Assembly (NCBI GenBank): GCA_043820655.1
Contig: JBDRDO010000033.1
Location: forward strand, 1-29,933
Length of the DNA: 29,933 bases
DNA from: JAZDEL01 sp043820655
Lineage (GTDB): Archaea > Iainarchaeota > Iainarchaeia > Iainarchaeales > JAZDEL01
Direction: 5' to 3'
Under the pieces are notes generated by a model. The model made no database searches. It was given only the letters and a program-made list of their open reading frames with translations, and was not told the origin of the DNA. Position numbers and translations under genes: made by a program. This document shows, piece by piece, positions 1-8,090 of this stretch (position 1 is its first letter; the number at the start of each line of letters is the position of its first letter).

Positions 1-405
1 TCAACACACAGGTTCTTTGCAAATTTCATATGTGTGCACAACACGGACGGGGACCCGTACGGATGGTACATTTACAGCGTTATTAAGCAGGGCTCGATGG
101 CACTGGCGGCGCACTCGCATTACATGGCTGTGCCTGACGCAAAGTACATAGGCATGACGCTTGATGATGTTGAAACCTACGGCCTGCAGAATGTAACGGA
201 GAAAATGAAGGACGGGGACATGAAGCGCGCAAAGGAGATGCTTGATTACCCGTGGTTCCAGAACAAGGAATGGCAGGCGCAATTAAAGAAGGCACTGCGC
301 GAGAAAATCAGGATAGAACAGCAGGCGCTTGCGAATAAGTCATTGGATTTCGTGGCAAAGACATACCTGCCCGAGAAAATCAAGAAGAAGGACTTTTTGC
401 CGTAA
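1..405 (+). CDS. top6A: DNA topoisomerase VI subunit A, C-terminal part (5' end outside window)
   Basis: The frame is open back to base 1, so the gene begins upstream; 134 C-terminal residues are visible. Subunit A is the cleaving subunit of the type IIB topoisomerase, an A2B2 enzyme that passes one duplex through another using ATP bound by subunit B. Seen here: the TOPRIM metal motif DGDP at residues 16-19 of the visible part, then YIYSVIKQGS, LAAHSHYMAVPDAKYIG and YPWFQNKEWQ, and a YLPEKIK ending, all in the order expected for Top6A. The catalytic tyrosine lies in the missing N-terminal domain. top6B is not in this window. It is followed after about 70 bases by the por operon in the same direction. 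Family assignment is secure. Confidence 0.95.
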   Translation, partial: STHRFFANFICVHNTDGDPYGWYIYSVIKQGSMALAAHSHYMAVPDAKYIGMTLDDVETYGLQNVTEKMKDGDMKRAKEMLDYPWFQNKEWQAQLKKALREKIRIEQQALANKSLDFVAKTYLPEKIKKKDFLP

Positions 406-475
406 CTAATTTTAAGTTCATGGGAAAAGCGCAAACTATTAATACACCTTTAGTCCTCTAATTAACGGTGTGTTG

Positions 476-1012
476 ATGTACAGGATAAGACTGCATGGCA
501 GGGGAGGGCAGGGCGTAAAGAAGGCCTCAAATATCCTTGCGCGCGCCGCTTATTTGGCAGGGTTTCACACGCAGGATTTTGCAATATATGGGGCAGAAAG
601 GCAGGGCGCTCCGCTAACCAGTTTTGTGCGCATGGACAAAAAACCGATTCAGATAACGGGATACATGCCCGAGCCTGACGCAGTTATTGTGCTTGACACA
701 ACAATAGGGGCAAAGGAATGGAACAGCGGAATTTCAAAGGAAACAATTGTTCTGCTGAACTCATACCGTGCAAAAACCTGCAAGGTTACCTGCGGAAAGT
801 GCTGTGCGGTTGACGCAACAAATGTTGCAATGGACATCATAGGCAGGGGGATTGCAAATGTCGCAATGCTCGGCGCGTTCATTAAGTTGTTTGAGCCGAT
901 TAAGTGGGGGGATTTTGAGAAGGCTGTGAAAATTGAGCTGGGAAATAAATTTCCGCGCGAGGTTGTTGCAAAGAACCTTAAGGCAGCAAAAAAATGCTAT
1001 GAATTGGTTTAG
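476..1012 (+). CDS. porC: Pyruvate:ferredoxin oxidoreductase, gamma subunit
   Basis: The gamma subunit of the four-subunit archaeal 2-oxoacid:ferredoxin oxidoreductase, which oxidatively decarboxylates pyruvate to acetyl-CoA and reduces ferredoxin in the cytoplasm. The N-terminus carries the family signature GRGGQGVKKAS, followed by YGAERQGAPLTSFVR; the length of 178 residues is normal for a separate gamma subunit. ATG at 476 is preferred over GTG at 470 because GGTG (467-470) lies five bases before it as a ribosome binding site. An AT-rich stretch near 434-445 could be the TATA box. It is the first gene of a tight gamma-delta-alpha-beta run, the order seen in methanogen por operons. Pyruvate as substrate is inferred mainly from the beta and alpha subunits. 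Confidence 0.93.
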   Translation: MYRIRLHGRGGQGVKKASNILARAAYLAGFHTQDFAIYGAERQGAPLTSFVRMDKKPIQITGYMPEPDAVIVLDTTIGAKEWNSGISKETIVLLNSYRAKTCKVTCGKCCAVDATNVAMDIIGRGIANVAMLGAFIKLFEPIKWGDFEKAVKIELGNKFPREVVAKNLKAAKKCYELV

Positions 1013-1020
1013 GTGTTCGC

Positions 1021-1314
1021 ATGGGAAAATTTATTGATGAGGATAAAATAAAGAATCTCGGAGTGAAGGGCGTGCCGCATGTCCGTGCGGGAGTGAAGCC
1101 CCCGAATATGGGCTCCTGGGCAACGCACGTTCCGGTGTTTGACAGGAAGAAATGCATAAAGTGCCACTTGTGCTGGATTTACTGCCCCGATACGGCAATT
1201 AAAATTAACAAGGACGGGACAACGCGCACGGATTACAGCATATGCAAGGGCTGCAGTGTTTGCGCGGGGGTCTGCCCAACAAAATGCATAACAATGAAGA
1301 GGCATGAGGGATGA
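1021..1314 (+). CDS. porD: Pyruvate:ferredoxin oxidoreductase, delta subunit (2x[4Fe-4S])
   Basis: A 97-residue ferredoxin-like subunit that passes electrons from the thiamine site to external ferredoxin. Two complete cluster motifs are visible: CIKCHLCWIYCP and CKGCSVCAGVCP, the spacing of an 8-iron ferredoxin. The N-terminal 40 residues (GVKPPNMGSWATHVPVFD) match the leader that precedes the first cluster in PorD proteins. It starts eight bases after porC with a GGTG site at 1013-1016, and its stop codon overlaps the next start (ATGA at 1311). The overlap implies translational coupling and balanced amounts of the subunits. Confidence 0.95.
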   Translation: MGKFIDEDKIKNLGVKGVPHVRAGVKPPNMGSWATHVPVFDRKKCIKCHLCWIYCPDTAIKINKDGTTRTDYSICKGCSVCAGVCPTKCITMKRHEG

Positions 1315-2486
1315 TGTATATGGCAAAGGGCAAGGGAAAAGCAAAGAAAAGAATTGAGCTCCTTGACGGGAACGCCGCGGCGGCACATGCAGCAGTGCTT
1401 GCGCGCGTTGAAAGCTTGCCGTGCTTCCCCATAACCCCGCAGACGGAAATGATACACATCCTCAGCGAGTGGAAGGCGGAGGGAAAATTCAAGGGCGAGT
1501 TTAAGGTGTTTGACAGCGAGCATTCGGTAATGAGCGCGGCAATAGGCTCGCAGATGGCGGGTGCGAGGACTTTCACGGCAACAAGCTCGCAGGGCCTGCT
1601 GCTGATGCTTGAGGAACTTTACATCGCCTCGGGGACGAGGATGCCTATTGTAATGGTTAACGGCAGCAGGGCGGTGAGCGCGCCAATAACACTTTGGTGC
1701 GATCACAATGATGTGCAGGCGGCAAGGGACAGCGGCTGGCTTATCACTGTAACTGAAAGTAACCAGGAACTGATTGATAATATTTTAATTTCATTTAAGG
1801 TAGGGGAAAGCAAAAATATAATGCTTCCCGCCCTCGTGAACATGGATGGATTTGTGCAGAGCTATACAAGATACGAGGTTGAAATTCCCGCACAGAGTGT
1901 TGTTGACAAATTTCTGCCGAAGTACAGGCCGCAGACCATTCTGGATGTGAAAAACCCGATGAGTCTGGGAGTTCCCGCAATGCCTGAATATATGGATTTC
2001 AGGGCACAGATGCACCGCGCGCAGATGGATGCGCTTCCTGAAATAAAACGCGCCTATAAGGAATGGGCAAAACTCACAGGCAGGCAGTATGATGTTGTTG
2101 AAAGGTATAAGCTTTCGGATGCGGAAGAGGCGATTGTGATCATGGGCTCAAACTCACTGAGTGCGAAAACAGCCGTTGATATGCTGCGGGCGAAGGGGGT
2201 TAAGGTGGGGCTGCTGAGGCTGCGTGTGCTTCGGCCGTTCCCGATGGAGGATATCCGCAGGGCGCTGAATGGCATGAAGAAGGTTGCGGTAATAGACCAG
2301 GCAGTGGCACCGGGAAAGGGGGGGATTTTATACCCCGAAATAAAGGAGGCACTGTACGACCACGATGTTAAGGTTTCATCATACATTGCGGGGCTGGGGG
2401 GAAGATGGATTACTGTTAAGGATTATGGGGAAATATTTTCGCAGTTGAGGAAAAGCGGGAAAGAGATGAGAAAATGGCTGATGTAA
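1311..2486 (+). CDS. porA: Pyruvate:ferredoxin oxidoreductase, alpha subunit
   Basis: The alpha subunit (391 residues from ATG 1311) forms part of the active site with beta and also carries the transketolase C-terminal-like domain. Recognisable stretches are PCFPITPQTEMIH near the N-terminus, EHSVMSAAIGSQMAGARTFT, ATSSQGLLLMLEELY, and VNGSRAVSAPITLWCDHND, which is typical of pyruvate-type enzymes. A C-terminal region with GLLRLRVLRPFP and VIDQAVAPGKGG follows. The start is uncertain: ATG 1311, 1314 and 1320 are all in play. 1311 gives the ATGA overlap with porD, while 1320 has GAGGG (1306-1310) at a good distance and yields MAKGKGKAKK. It overlaps porB by 13 bases. Confidence 0.94.
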   Translation: MMYMAKGKGKAKKRIELLDGNAAAAHAAVLARVESLPCFPITPQTEMIHILSEWKAEGKFKGEFKVFDSEHSVMSAAIGSQMAGARTFTATSSQGLLLMLEELYIASGTRMPIVMVNGSRAVSAPITLWCDHNDVQAARDSGWLITVTESNQELIDNILISFKVGESKNIMLPALVNMDGFVQSYTRYEVEIPAQSVVDKFLPKYRPQTILDVKNPMSLGVPAMPEYMDFRAQMHRAQMDALPEIKRAYKEWAKLTGRQYDVVERYKLSDAEEAIVIMGSNSLSAKTAVDMLRAKGVKVGLLRLRVLRPFPMEDIRRALNGMKKVAVIDQAVAPGKGGILYPEIKEALYDHDVKVSSYIAGLGGRWITVKDYGEIFSQLRKSGKEMRKWLM

Positions 2487-3382
2487 AGGCAATAAAGAAA
2501 ATGAAGGACGGCTGGCTTATTGACGGCGGCACTTTCGCATGCCCCTCATGCAACGCGGTAATGGGGAAGAAGCTTGCGCTAAAGGCGCTGGGGAAGAACA
2601 CGATTATGGTTAATTCGTCGGGGTGTATGACCCTGACTGCGACATACCCGCACACCGCATACAAGATTCCGTGGGTGCACAACGCGATTGAAAATTCCGC
2701 GGCAACTGCCTCGGGAATAGGAATGGCGCTGGATGCAAAGAAAAAGCACAGGGGCGTGAACATAGTGCCCTACTCGGGGGACGGCGCAACTTATGACATA
2801 GGGTTCGGCGCGCTTAGCGGGGCGGCAAGCAGGAATGACGACATGATTTACATCTGTTACAATAATGAAACATTTGCCAATACAGGGTTTGAAAGGACAA
2901 CGGCAACACCCCTTTACGCCGCAACAAGCACGACCCCTGCGGTTAAAAAAATGCCGGGGAATCTGCACTTCAGGAAGGACATGATAAAGATAATGGTTGC
3001 GCACAACATCCCTTATGCAGCGACTGCAAGCACCGCATATCCGACGGATTTTATGAACAAGCTGAAAAAGGCGTCAAAAATCCGCGGGTTTAAATATATT
3101 GAACTGCTCTGCCCATGTGTGGGGTGGGGGCTTAAGGAGGGGGAATGGATTAAGTGCGCGCAGAAAATGGTGCACTCGGGGTTATGGCCTGTTTACGAGG
3201 TTGAGGGGAAGAAAATGCGCGTTACTGTGCAGCCCACAATGGAGCATGTGAAGGAAGCGCTTATGATGCAGGGCAGGTTTAAACACTTAAAGCCAAGGCA
3301 CATTTCGGAAATACAGAAAATTGTGAATGCGGAATGGAAACTGCTGAAGGAAGGGAAGCTTTACGAGGCGGTGGAGTGGTAA
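2474..3382 (+). CDS. porB: Pyruvate:ferredoxin oxidoreductase, beta subunit (thiamine diphosphate binding)
   Basis: The 302-residue catalytic beta subunit that binds thiamine diphosphate. The N-terminal CPSC plus a further conserved Cys in SSGCMTLTATYP are cluster ligands in the family. The TPP-binding motif GDGATYDIGF leads to the YNNETFANTGFERTTATP segment, close to the NNE-NTG-QRS-TP signature of pyruvate-type beta subunits, and PCVGWG supplies a late Cys. PHTAYKIPWVHNAIENSAATASG is also PorB-like. These features favour pyruvate over 2-ketoglutarate or branched 2-oxoacids. It begins inside the last codons of porA in another frame and is followed two bases after its stop by cutA. Confidence 0.95.
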   Translation: MADVKAIKKMKDGWLIDGGTFACPSCNAVMGKKLALKALGKNTIMVNSSGCMTLTATYPHTAYKIPWVHNAIENSAATASGIGMALDAKKKHRGVNIVPYSGDGATYDIGFGALSGAASRNDDMIYICYNNETFANTGFERTTATPLYAATSTTPAVKKMPGNLHFRKDMIKIMVAHNIPYAATASTAYPTDFMNKLKKASKIRGFKYIELLCPCVGWGLKEGEWIKCAQKMVHSGLWPVYEVEGKKMRVTVQPTMEHVKEALMMQGRFKHLKPRHISEIQKIVNAEWKLLKEGKLYEAVEW

Positions 3383-3384
3383 GC

Positions 3385-3711
3385 ATGGCGGGGTTTCTGT
3401 GCGCGTATATCACATGCAGGGATGCTGAAGAGGCAAAAAAAATCTCCCGCGCGCTGGTTGAGAAAAAACTTGCCGCATGCGCAAACATAATTCCTGAAAT
3501 CAGTTCAATTTACAGATGGAAGGGCGAAATTCATGATGAAAAGGAAGCATTAATTTTTGCGAAAACAACCGCTGAAAACAGGCAAAAAATAATTGAAACA
3601 GTTAAAGGTTTGCACAGTTATGATACGCCCGCGATTTTATTTTACAGGATTGAAGAAGGAAGCGCGGATTATTTGAAATGGATAAGAGAAGAAAGCGGGG
3701 CAGGGGAATAA
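3385..3711 (+). CDS. cutA: CutA1-type divalent-cation tolerance protein
   Basis: A 108-residue protein matching CutA1 in length and sequence: CRDAEEAKKISRALVEKKLA, then AACANIIPEISSIYRWKGEI, a KTTAENRQKI segment, and HSYDTPAILFYRIEEGSADYLKWI. CutA1 proteins are very stable ferredoxin-fold trimers linked genetically to copper and other divalent-metal tolerance, but the molecular function is unsettled. The start was placed at ATG 3385 because the upstream in-frame codons lie inside porB and the family begins here. It sits between porB and acdA with gaps of two bases on each side, so it is certainly co-transcribed. No metabolic reason for that placement is obvious. Confidence 0.93.
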   Translation: MAGFLCAYITCRDAEEAKKISRALVEKKLAACANIIPEISSIYRWKGEIHDEKEALIFAKTTAENRQKIIETVKGLHSYDTPAILFYRIEEGSADYLKWIREESGAGE

Positions 3712-3713
3712 AA

Positions 3714-5096
3714 ATGCGGAAGGATATGAAACTGTTGGATTATTTTTTCAGCCCGAAAAGTGTCGCAATTATAGGCGCCTCCCCTCAGGAAAGGAGCATA
3801 GGCAAGGCGATTGCGGAGAACTTCATTGGCGGCGAATTTAAGGGCGCGATTTATCCCGTGAACCCGAAGCACAAAACCCTTTTCGGGAAGAGGTGTTATG
3901 CAAGCGTAAAGGCAATTCCGCGCGCTGTTGATGCCGCTGTTATTGCCGTGCCCGCGAAGTTTGTCCCGCAGGTTGTGCGGGAATGCGGCGAAGCGAGTGT
4001 GAAGGCAGTGACAATTATAAGCGCGGGGTTCAATGAAGTGGGGAATGCAAAACTAACCGCGCAATTGCAGGGAGTGCTGGACAAATACAAAAATAAGATG
4101 CGCGTAATAGGTCCTAACTGTTTGGGTACGCTTGACACAAAATCGGGAGTTGACATGCTTTTCCTTCCGCGCTCAAGATTGGGCAGGCCGGGAAAGGGGG
4201 TTGTTAGTTTCATTTCACAGTCGGGGGCGCTGGGCTCCGCAATTCTGGACTGGGATGCAATGAAGGGCTACGGCATAAACAAATTTGTTTCGTATGGAAA
4301 TGCAATGGATGTTGATGAGGCGGATTTAGTCGAGTACCTTGCGCAGGACAAAAGCACGGATGTTGTTGTTGTTTACATAGAAGGGGTGCGCGACGGGAAA
4401 AAGTTTTTCAGGGTTGCAAAAAAAATGGGGAATAAAAAGCCGATAATTGCGATTAAGGGGGGGCTGACAGAGGGCGGGGCAAAAGCCGCGCATTCGCACA
4501 CAGGCAGTTTGGCGGGTGCGGCGGAAGTGTACAGCGCGGTTTTTACACAGGCAAATATTGTGCATGCGAAGACAATGGAGGAGGTATTTGACTTCGCAAG
4601 GGTTTTTTCAACGGAACCGGCACCGCGCGGGAAGAGGGTGCAGATAATAACAGACGGCGGGGGCTACGGAGTTTTGGGGACGGATGCCCTGCTGGATAAC
4701 GGAATGAAAATGGCGAAAATTTCCGCGAAAACAAGGAAATTCATTGAGAAGAATTCTCCCGATTATGCAGTCATAAGAAATCCAATTGACCTTACAGGGG
4801 ATGCCGACAATAAAAGGTATGAGATGGCTATCAGTGCAGTGCTGGCGGACAAAAATGTGGATATGCTTCTGCTTGTGCTTTTGTTCCAGGTCCCTACGCT
4901 TGAAAAGGGAATAGTGGACAGTGTTTACAAAGTACTTAAGGGCAGGAAGAAGCCTGTTGTTGTTATGAGCGCAGGGGGAACGTACAGTGAAAAACAGAGG
5001 ATGGCGCTTGAGAAAAAGGGCATCAGCACTTTCATAAGTCCCTTTGACAGCGCGCGTTCATTGAAGGCGCTTGTGGATTATTATGTTGAAAGATGA
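3714..5096 (+). CDS. acdA: Acetyl-CoA synthetase (ADP-forming), alpha subunit
   Basis: A 460-residue protein of the NDP-forming acyl-CoA synthetase superfamily, the length of a separate alpha subunit. The N-terminal CoA-binding Rossmann domain shows FSPKSVAIIGASPQ, GGEFKGAIYPVNPKH and AVDAAVIAVPAKFVP; the succinyl-CoA-ligase-like domains follow with GPNCLGTLDT, SFISQSGALGSAILDW and the phosphohistidine motif AAHSHTGSLAGA (the SHTG histidine is residue 262). The enzyme converts acetyl-CoA, ADP and phosphate to acetate and ATP, so the por operon is placed directly before the ATP-yielding step. The ATP-grasp beta subunit is not fused and is not in this window, so it must be elsewhere. It starts two bases after cutA and ends three bases short of the opposing mre11 gene. 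Substrate could be another acyl-CoA. Confidence 0.9.
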   Translation: MRKDMKLLDYFFSPKSVAIIGASPQERSIGKAIAENFIGGEFKGAIYPVNPKHKTLFGKRCYASVKAIPRAVDAAVIAVPAKFVPQVVRECGEASVKAVTIISAGFNEVGNAKLTAQLQGVLDKYKNKMRVIGPNCLGTLDTKSGVDMLFLPRSRLGRPGKGVVSFISQSGALGSAILDWDAMKGYGINKFVSYGNAMDVDEADLVEYLAQDKSTDVVVVYIEGVRDGKKFFRVAKKMGNKKPIIAIKGGLTEGGAKAAHSHTGSLAGAAEVYSAVFTQANIVHAKTMEEVFDFARVFSTEPAPRGKRVQIITDGGGYGVLGTDALLDNGMKMAKISAKTRKFIEKNSPDYAVIRNPIDLTGDADNKRYEMAISAVLADKNVDMLLLVLLFQVPTLEKGIVDSVYKVLKGRKKPVVVMSAGGTYSEKQRMALEKKGISTFISPFDSARSLKALVDYYVER

Positions 5097-5099
5097 GGG

Positions 5100-6389
5100 C
5101 TAACTACTGTCCTGCTTTTCTTCGCCATGCTCATTTCCAGAGAGGATTTCCATCGCCCTTTCCGTTTCCCCCTCGGCAAGCAGTTCAAAAATCCTGCGCG
5201 TGTCAAATGCATTGTTGAAATCGGTTTCCTCAAGGTTCTTTTCAAGGATGTCAAGCCCCATTGCGACAACGGACTTTTTTGACTGCTGCATCTCGCGCAG
5301 TTCCGACATCTTTTTTTTGAATCCTGCTGTTGAAAAATCCCTGGAAAGGGAGAGTATTGCCCTGCCCCCAAATTCATTCTCAATTTCGGCAAGGTTCACA
5401 TCCCCCGGGTTAATTCCGGGAGCAAGGGTGCCGCACATCTTAACACGGATAAGGGGAGTGATTGGAGTGCCGTTCATCTGCTTCAGATCATCAGCGATAA
5501 GTGCGGCCGCCTTCTCGGAAACATGCTCCGCCCTGGCATCCTTAAAATCAAGCTTATGGTAGAAGAACTTTCTCTGCACAGGAAGCGGGATAAATAAGGG
5601 CTGCTTTTCCGTGCGCTCCGTGTCGTAAAGAAAAATCCCCTTTTCCTTTTCACTTTCAAGCTTTTTCATCTGTGTTGTTATTGTTGAGCCAGGCATTAAA
5701 AGCACGCCGCCCTGCGGAAGTTTTTCAGTGCTGTGCCAATGGAGGTGTCCGTTCACAATGAGATCGAATCCCTGCGGCAGCTGCGAAAGGGAGATGGTTG
5801 CCACCATTTCGTCATCAAAGGGAAGGAAATCCTTAATGGACTGGTGCAGCATAAAAATGTTCTTCGCGCCGCGCTCCGGCTTCGGGGAAAGCGCGTTCAG
5901 CACATCCAGCGATTTCTTCTCGGGGACGCCGCCCATTCCCTGAATGCAAATTGTTTCCCCATCCCCGTTTTCATGACGCCTCACAAGCAGTTTCTGCGCG
6001 TGGAGGTAAATCAAGAAGCCCGCGCGCTCGAAAAGCTGAAGCACATTTGCGTAATCCTTTCCCCGAAATTCATGCGTGCCGTGGATTGCGATGATTGCGG
6101 GAAGCGCAAGGGTTTCGGTTTCGTTTCCGTTGCGGGAAATGCGTGTGATTGAAATGCCGCTGTTTTTACCCCTCATTTTTGCCCCAAACTCGGAGAAAAG
6201 CCCGAACGCGGAAAGCAGGGTTTCCTGCGAGGGCACGGAAGTGTCAAAAAGGTCCCCCGCAAGGAGGATTAATTCCGCGTCATTCTCAAGCGCGAGGTTA
6301 AATGCGGAACGCGCCATATCAATGCTTTCCGTGCCGCGAACCGCGGAATTAAACCCCAGATGCAGGTCGGAAAATATTGCAATGCGCAT
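5100..6389 (-). CDS. mre11: Mre11-type DNA double-strand-break repair exonuclease
   Basis: A 429-residue calcineurin-like phosphoesterase of the Mre11/SbcD group, expected to bind two Mn ions and resect DNA ends together with Rad50. Visible metal motifs are FSDLHLG (Asp8, His10), LLAGDLFD (Asp46), MLHQS and GHLHWHS, followed by MPGST. The usual GNHD is HGTHE here (Thr105), so the normal Asn ligand is replaced; related archaeal phosphoesterases vary at this position. A C-terminal domain of about 170 residues, predicted mostly helical and charged at its end, follows the catalytic core. No rad50 gene adjoins, unlike most archaea. It is the third gene of a minus-strand operon, three bases after the HAD gene. 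Confidence 0.88.
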   Translation of the reverse strand: MRIAIFSDLHLGFNSAVRGTESIDMARSAFNLALENDAELILLAGDLFDTSVPSQETLLSAFGLFSEFGAKMRGKNSGISITRISRNGNETETLALPAIIAIHGTHEFRGKDYANVLQLFERAGFLIYLHAQKLLVRRHENGDGETICIQGMGGVPEKKSLDVLNALSPKPERGAKNIFMLHQSIKDFLPFDDEMVATISLSQLPQGFDLIVNGHLHWHSTEKLPQGGVLLMPGSTITTQMKKLESEKEKGIFLYDTERTEKQPLFIPLPVQRKFFYHKLDFKDARAEHVSEKAAALIADDLKQMNGTPITPLIRVKMCGTLAPGINPGDVNLAEIENEFGGRAILSLSRDFSTAGFKKKMSELREMQQSKKSVVAMGLDILEKNLEETDFNNAFDTRRIFELLAEGETERAMEILSGNEHGEEKQDSS

Positions 6390-6392
6390 TTT

Positions 6393-7049
6393 TTATTCGC
6401 CCCCTAATTTCCCAAGCAGTTCCATCGTGATTTCCCCCAGAGAGGAAACCCTTGCATCGGCGATTGAAAAATCCCCGTGCATGTCAAGTTTGTTCGGCAT
6501 TGCGATGCACTTTATTCCCGCTGCCTTGGCGGCATGCACGCCGAGTGCGGTGTCCTCAACCGCAACGCATTCCCTCAAAGGGAGGCCGAGTTTATTCACT
6601 GCAAGAGCATAAATTTCAGGGTCGGGCTTGGGCCTTGAAATCATTGAAAAATCAACAACAAACTCAAATTCATCCCTAATCCCCAGTGTTTTCAGGATTG
6701 CCTGCACGGAATCGGCGTTGTTGTTTGTTGCAATGGCAATGCGCAGGGAATTTTCCTTAAGCATTGCAAGCAGCTCGTGCAATCCAGAAGTAGGATCAAG
6801 GCCCTGCCTGAAAATTTCAAGTGATTTTGTTTTAACCGCGGATTGGTATTCCTCAAAGTCAATTTCAGCGCCGAGCTCGCGGTTTATTTTGTCCACCTTC
6901 ACCCTGAAGGGAACCCCAATTTCCTCCGAGAACATTTCCTCAGTATATGCGAGACCTTTGCCCGCAAGGAAATCGCGGATAAGCGAGAAATAAATTTGTG
7001 GCGTATCCGCAATAACCCCATCAAGGTCAAAAATCACTGCCTTAATCAT
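6393..7049 (-). CDS. HAD-superfamily hydrolase, phosphoglycolate phosphatase/beta-phosphoglucomutase-like
   Basis: A 218-residue haloacid-dehalogenase-like phosphatase or phosphomutase. All four motifs are present: FDLDGVIADT (nucleophile Asp8, acid Asp10), IAIATNNN, RPKPDPEIY with the motif III lysine, and VAVEDTALGVHAAKAAG. A helical cap of about 60-70 residues is inserted after motif I, as in subclass I enzymes. The substrate cannot be read from the sequence; phosphoglycolate from DNA-end processing would be an attractive guess next to mre11, but it is only a guess. It overlaps the upstream THUMP gene by four bases (ATGA) and is followed closely by mre11, so the three genes share one transcript. 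Confidence 0.85.
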   Translation of the reverse strand: MIKAVIFDLDGVIADTPQIYFSLIRDFLAGKGLAYTEEMFSEEIGVPFRVKVDKINRELGAEIDFEEYQSAVKTKSLEIFRQGLDPTSGLHELLAMLKENSLRIAIATNNNADSVQAILKTLGIRDEFEFVVDFSMISRPKPDPEIYALAVNKLGLPLRECVAVEDTALGVHAAKAAGIKCIAMPNKLDMHGDFSIADARVSSLGEITMELLGKLGGE

Positions 7050-7966
7050 GCAACGCCCCCTGCAATAAGCCTCATTTTCTCGGTTCTCAGTTCCGCCGGG
7101 TAAAAGGCAACAGGGTAAAGCACAGGCACGGGCAATTCACGTGCAAACTTGCGCGGCTTTTCATCCGCAAGCACAAGTGCCCTTGCCGATATATCCGGCT
7201 TTGAAACCAGTGCGCCAAGCGCGCTTTCGGAAGAGGGCATAAAACCGCGCCATGAATTCCATGGCACAAGCTTTTTTATGTTTGCCACGGCTTTCGCGCT
7301 TTTGTTTTTCACAAGAGGGAAGATATTGCACCCCCTGCGCATCACAAGGAATGCTGCAAGCGCCTCATTCTTTTTCCCCTCAAATAAAACAGCAACAGTG
7401 CCCTCGCAGCCCAAAGGCAAACCGCCTGCGCCTTTTGTTTGCGAGGAATAAATGAAAGTTTCGCGGGCGTGCACCTCAACAAAAATTTCCCTTTTAGGGG
7501 AGGTTAAGTTAACTGTCGGTTTTTTTGCCCCCAGTTTTTCAATTACTGCCGAGCCCAATGCGATTTCAAGATCCTTTGTGCTGTAGCCCTTTTCAGCGGC
7601 AAGCCTTCCGCGGATTGCAAAGGAATCATTTTTCTTTATAAGTGTGCGGGCAAATGGCAAAACAAAATTTTCAATTTCCGTAATTTCGGTTTTTTTGTGC
7701 GCCTCCGCAATTGCAAAGGAATGGATGCCGAAAATAAAGGGCAAAATTTTTGCGATTTTTTTTGCCTTAGCAAAGGGGGCATAAATGAAAAGCCTGCCCC
7801 GCCCTTTGACCATGCGGTTCCCGCTAAGCCCTTTCGCGCGGAACGCGGACTTGATATTGCTTACTAACTTGCCCATGAAGTACTTGCGCACATAATGCGT
7901 TTTCAGGGATATTTCGGGCGCGGTTTTCACCAGTATGCAGGTTTCCACAGGGGATTTAGGGGGCAT
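7046..7966 (-). CDS. ThiI-like THUMP-domain protein lacking the PP-loop motif
   Basis: A 306-residue protein collinear with the N-terminal two thirds of ThiI (tRNA 4-thiouridine synthase). Residues about 1-60 resemble the NFLD (LVKTAPEISLKTHYVRKYF), about 60-170 form the THUMP RNA-binding domain, and 178-186 read TKGAGGLPLG, the hallmark of the ThiI THUMP/ATPase junction. The ATPase begins with AAFLVMRRGCNIF, like ThiI's MLMRRGC, but the adenylating SGGxDS motif expected at about 195-201 is replaced by FEGKKNE, and the C-terminal remainder is short. It therefore should not adenylate uridine; an RNA-binding partner role or decay are both possible. ATG 7966 is supported by an AT-rich promoter (about 7985-8008) 25-30 bases upstream. 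First gene of the minus operon. Confidence 0.75.
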   Translation of the reverse strand: MPPKSPVETCILVKTAPEISLKTHYVRKYFMGKLVSNIKSAFRAKGLSGNRMVKGRGRLFIYAPFAKAKKIAKILPFIFGIHSFAIAEAHKKTEITEIENFVLPFARTLIKKNDSFAIRGRLAAEKGYSTKDLEIALGSAVIEKLGAKKPTVNLTSPKREIFVEVHARETFIYSSQTKGAGGLPLGCEGTVAVLFEGKKNEALAAFLVMRRGCNIFPLVKNKSAKAVANIKKLVPWNSWRGFMPSSESALGALVSKPDISARALVLADEKPRKFARELPVPVLYPVAFYPAELRTEKMRLIAGGVA

Positions 7967-8004
7967 AATAACCCTTTAAATGCAAAGCGTTAAATAGTAT
8001 TATA

Positions 8005-8090
8005 GAATCAGCCCTGGATGATTTGGCGTGGACTTTAGCCCCATTGAGCGCAAGGCGAAATGGCGCACATCTCCGCCGGATGTGTCCGGC
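8005..8090 (-). repeat. Possible decayed copy of the dispersed structured element
   Basis: Read on the minus strand, this segment has a 5' fold similar to the 11262-11400 element: CGGACA-ATCCG followed by GAT-TGTG with matching changes on both sides of the stem (CACATC 8066-8071 with GATGTG 8079-8084; GCCGGA 8075-8080 with TCCGGC 8085-8090). It then has a weaker match through GGGCTAAAGTCCACGCCAAAT to GGGCTTACAGACCAAAT of the copy at 21421. The ATTTTGGC hairpin core is largely lost. It lies directly before the tRNA-Cys gene. Similarity was judged by eye and could be chance. Confidence 0.3.
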
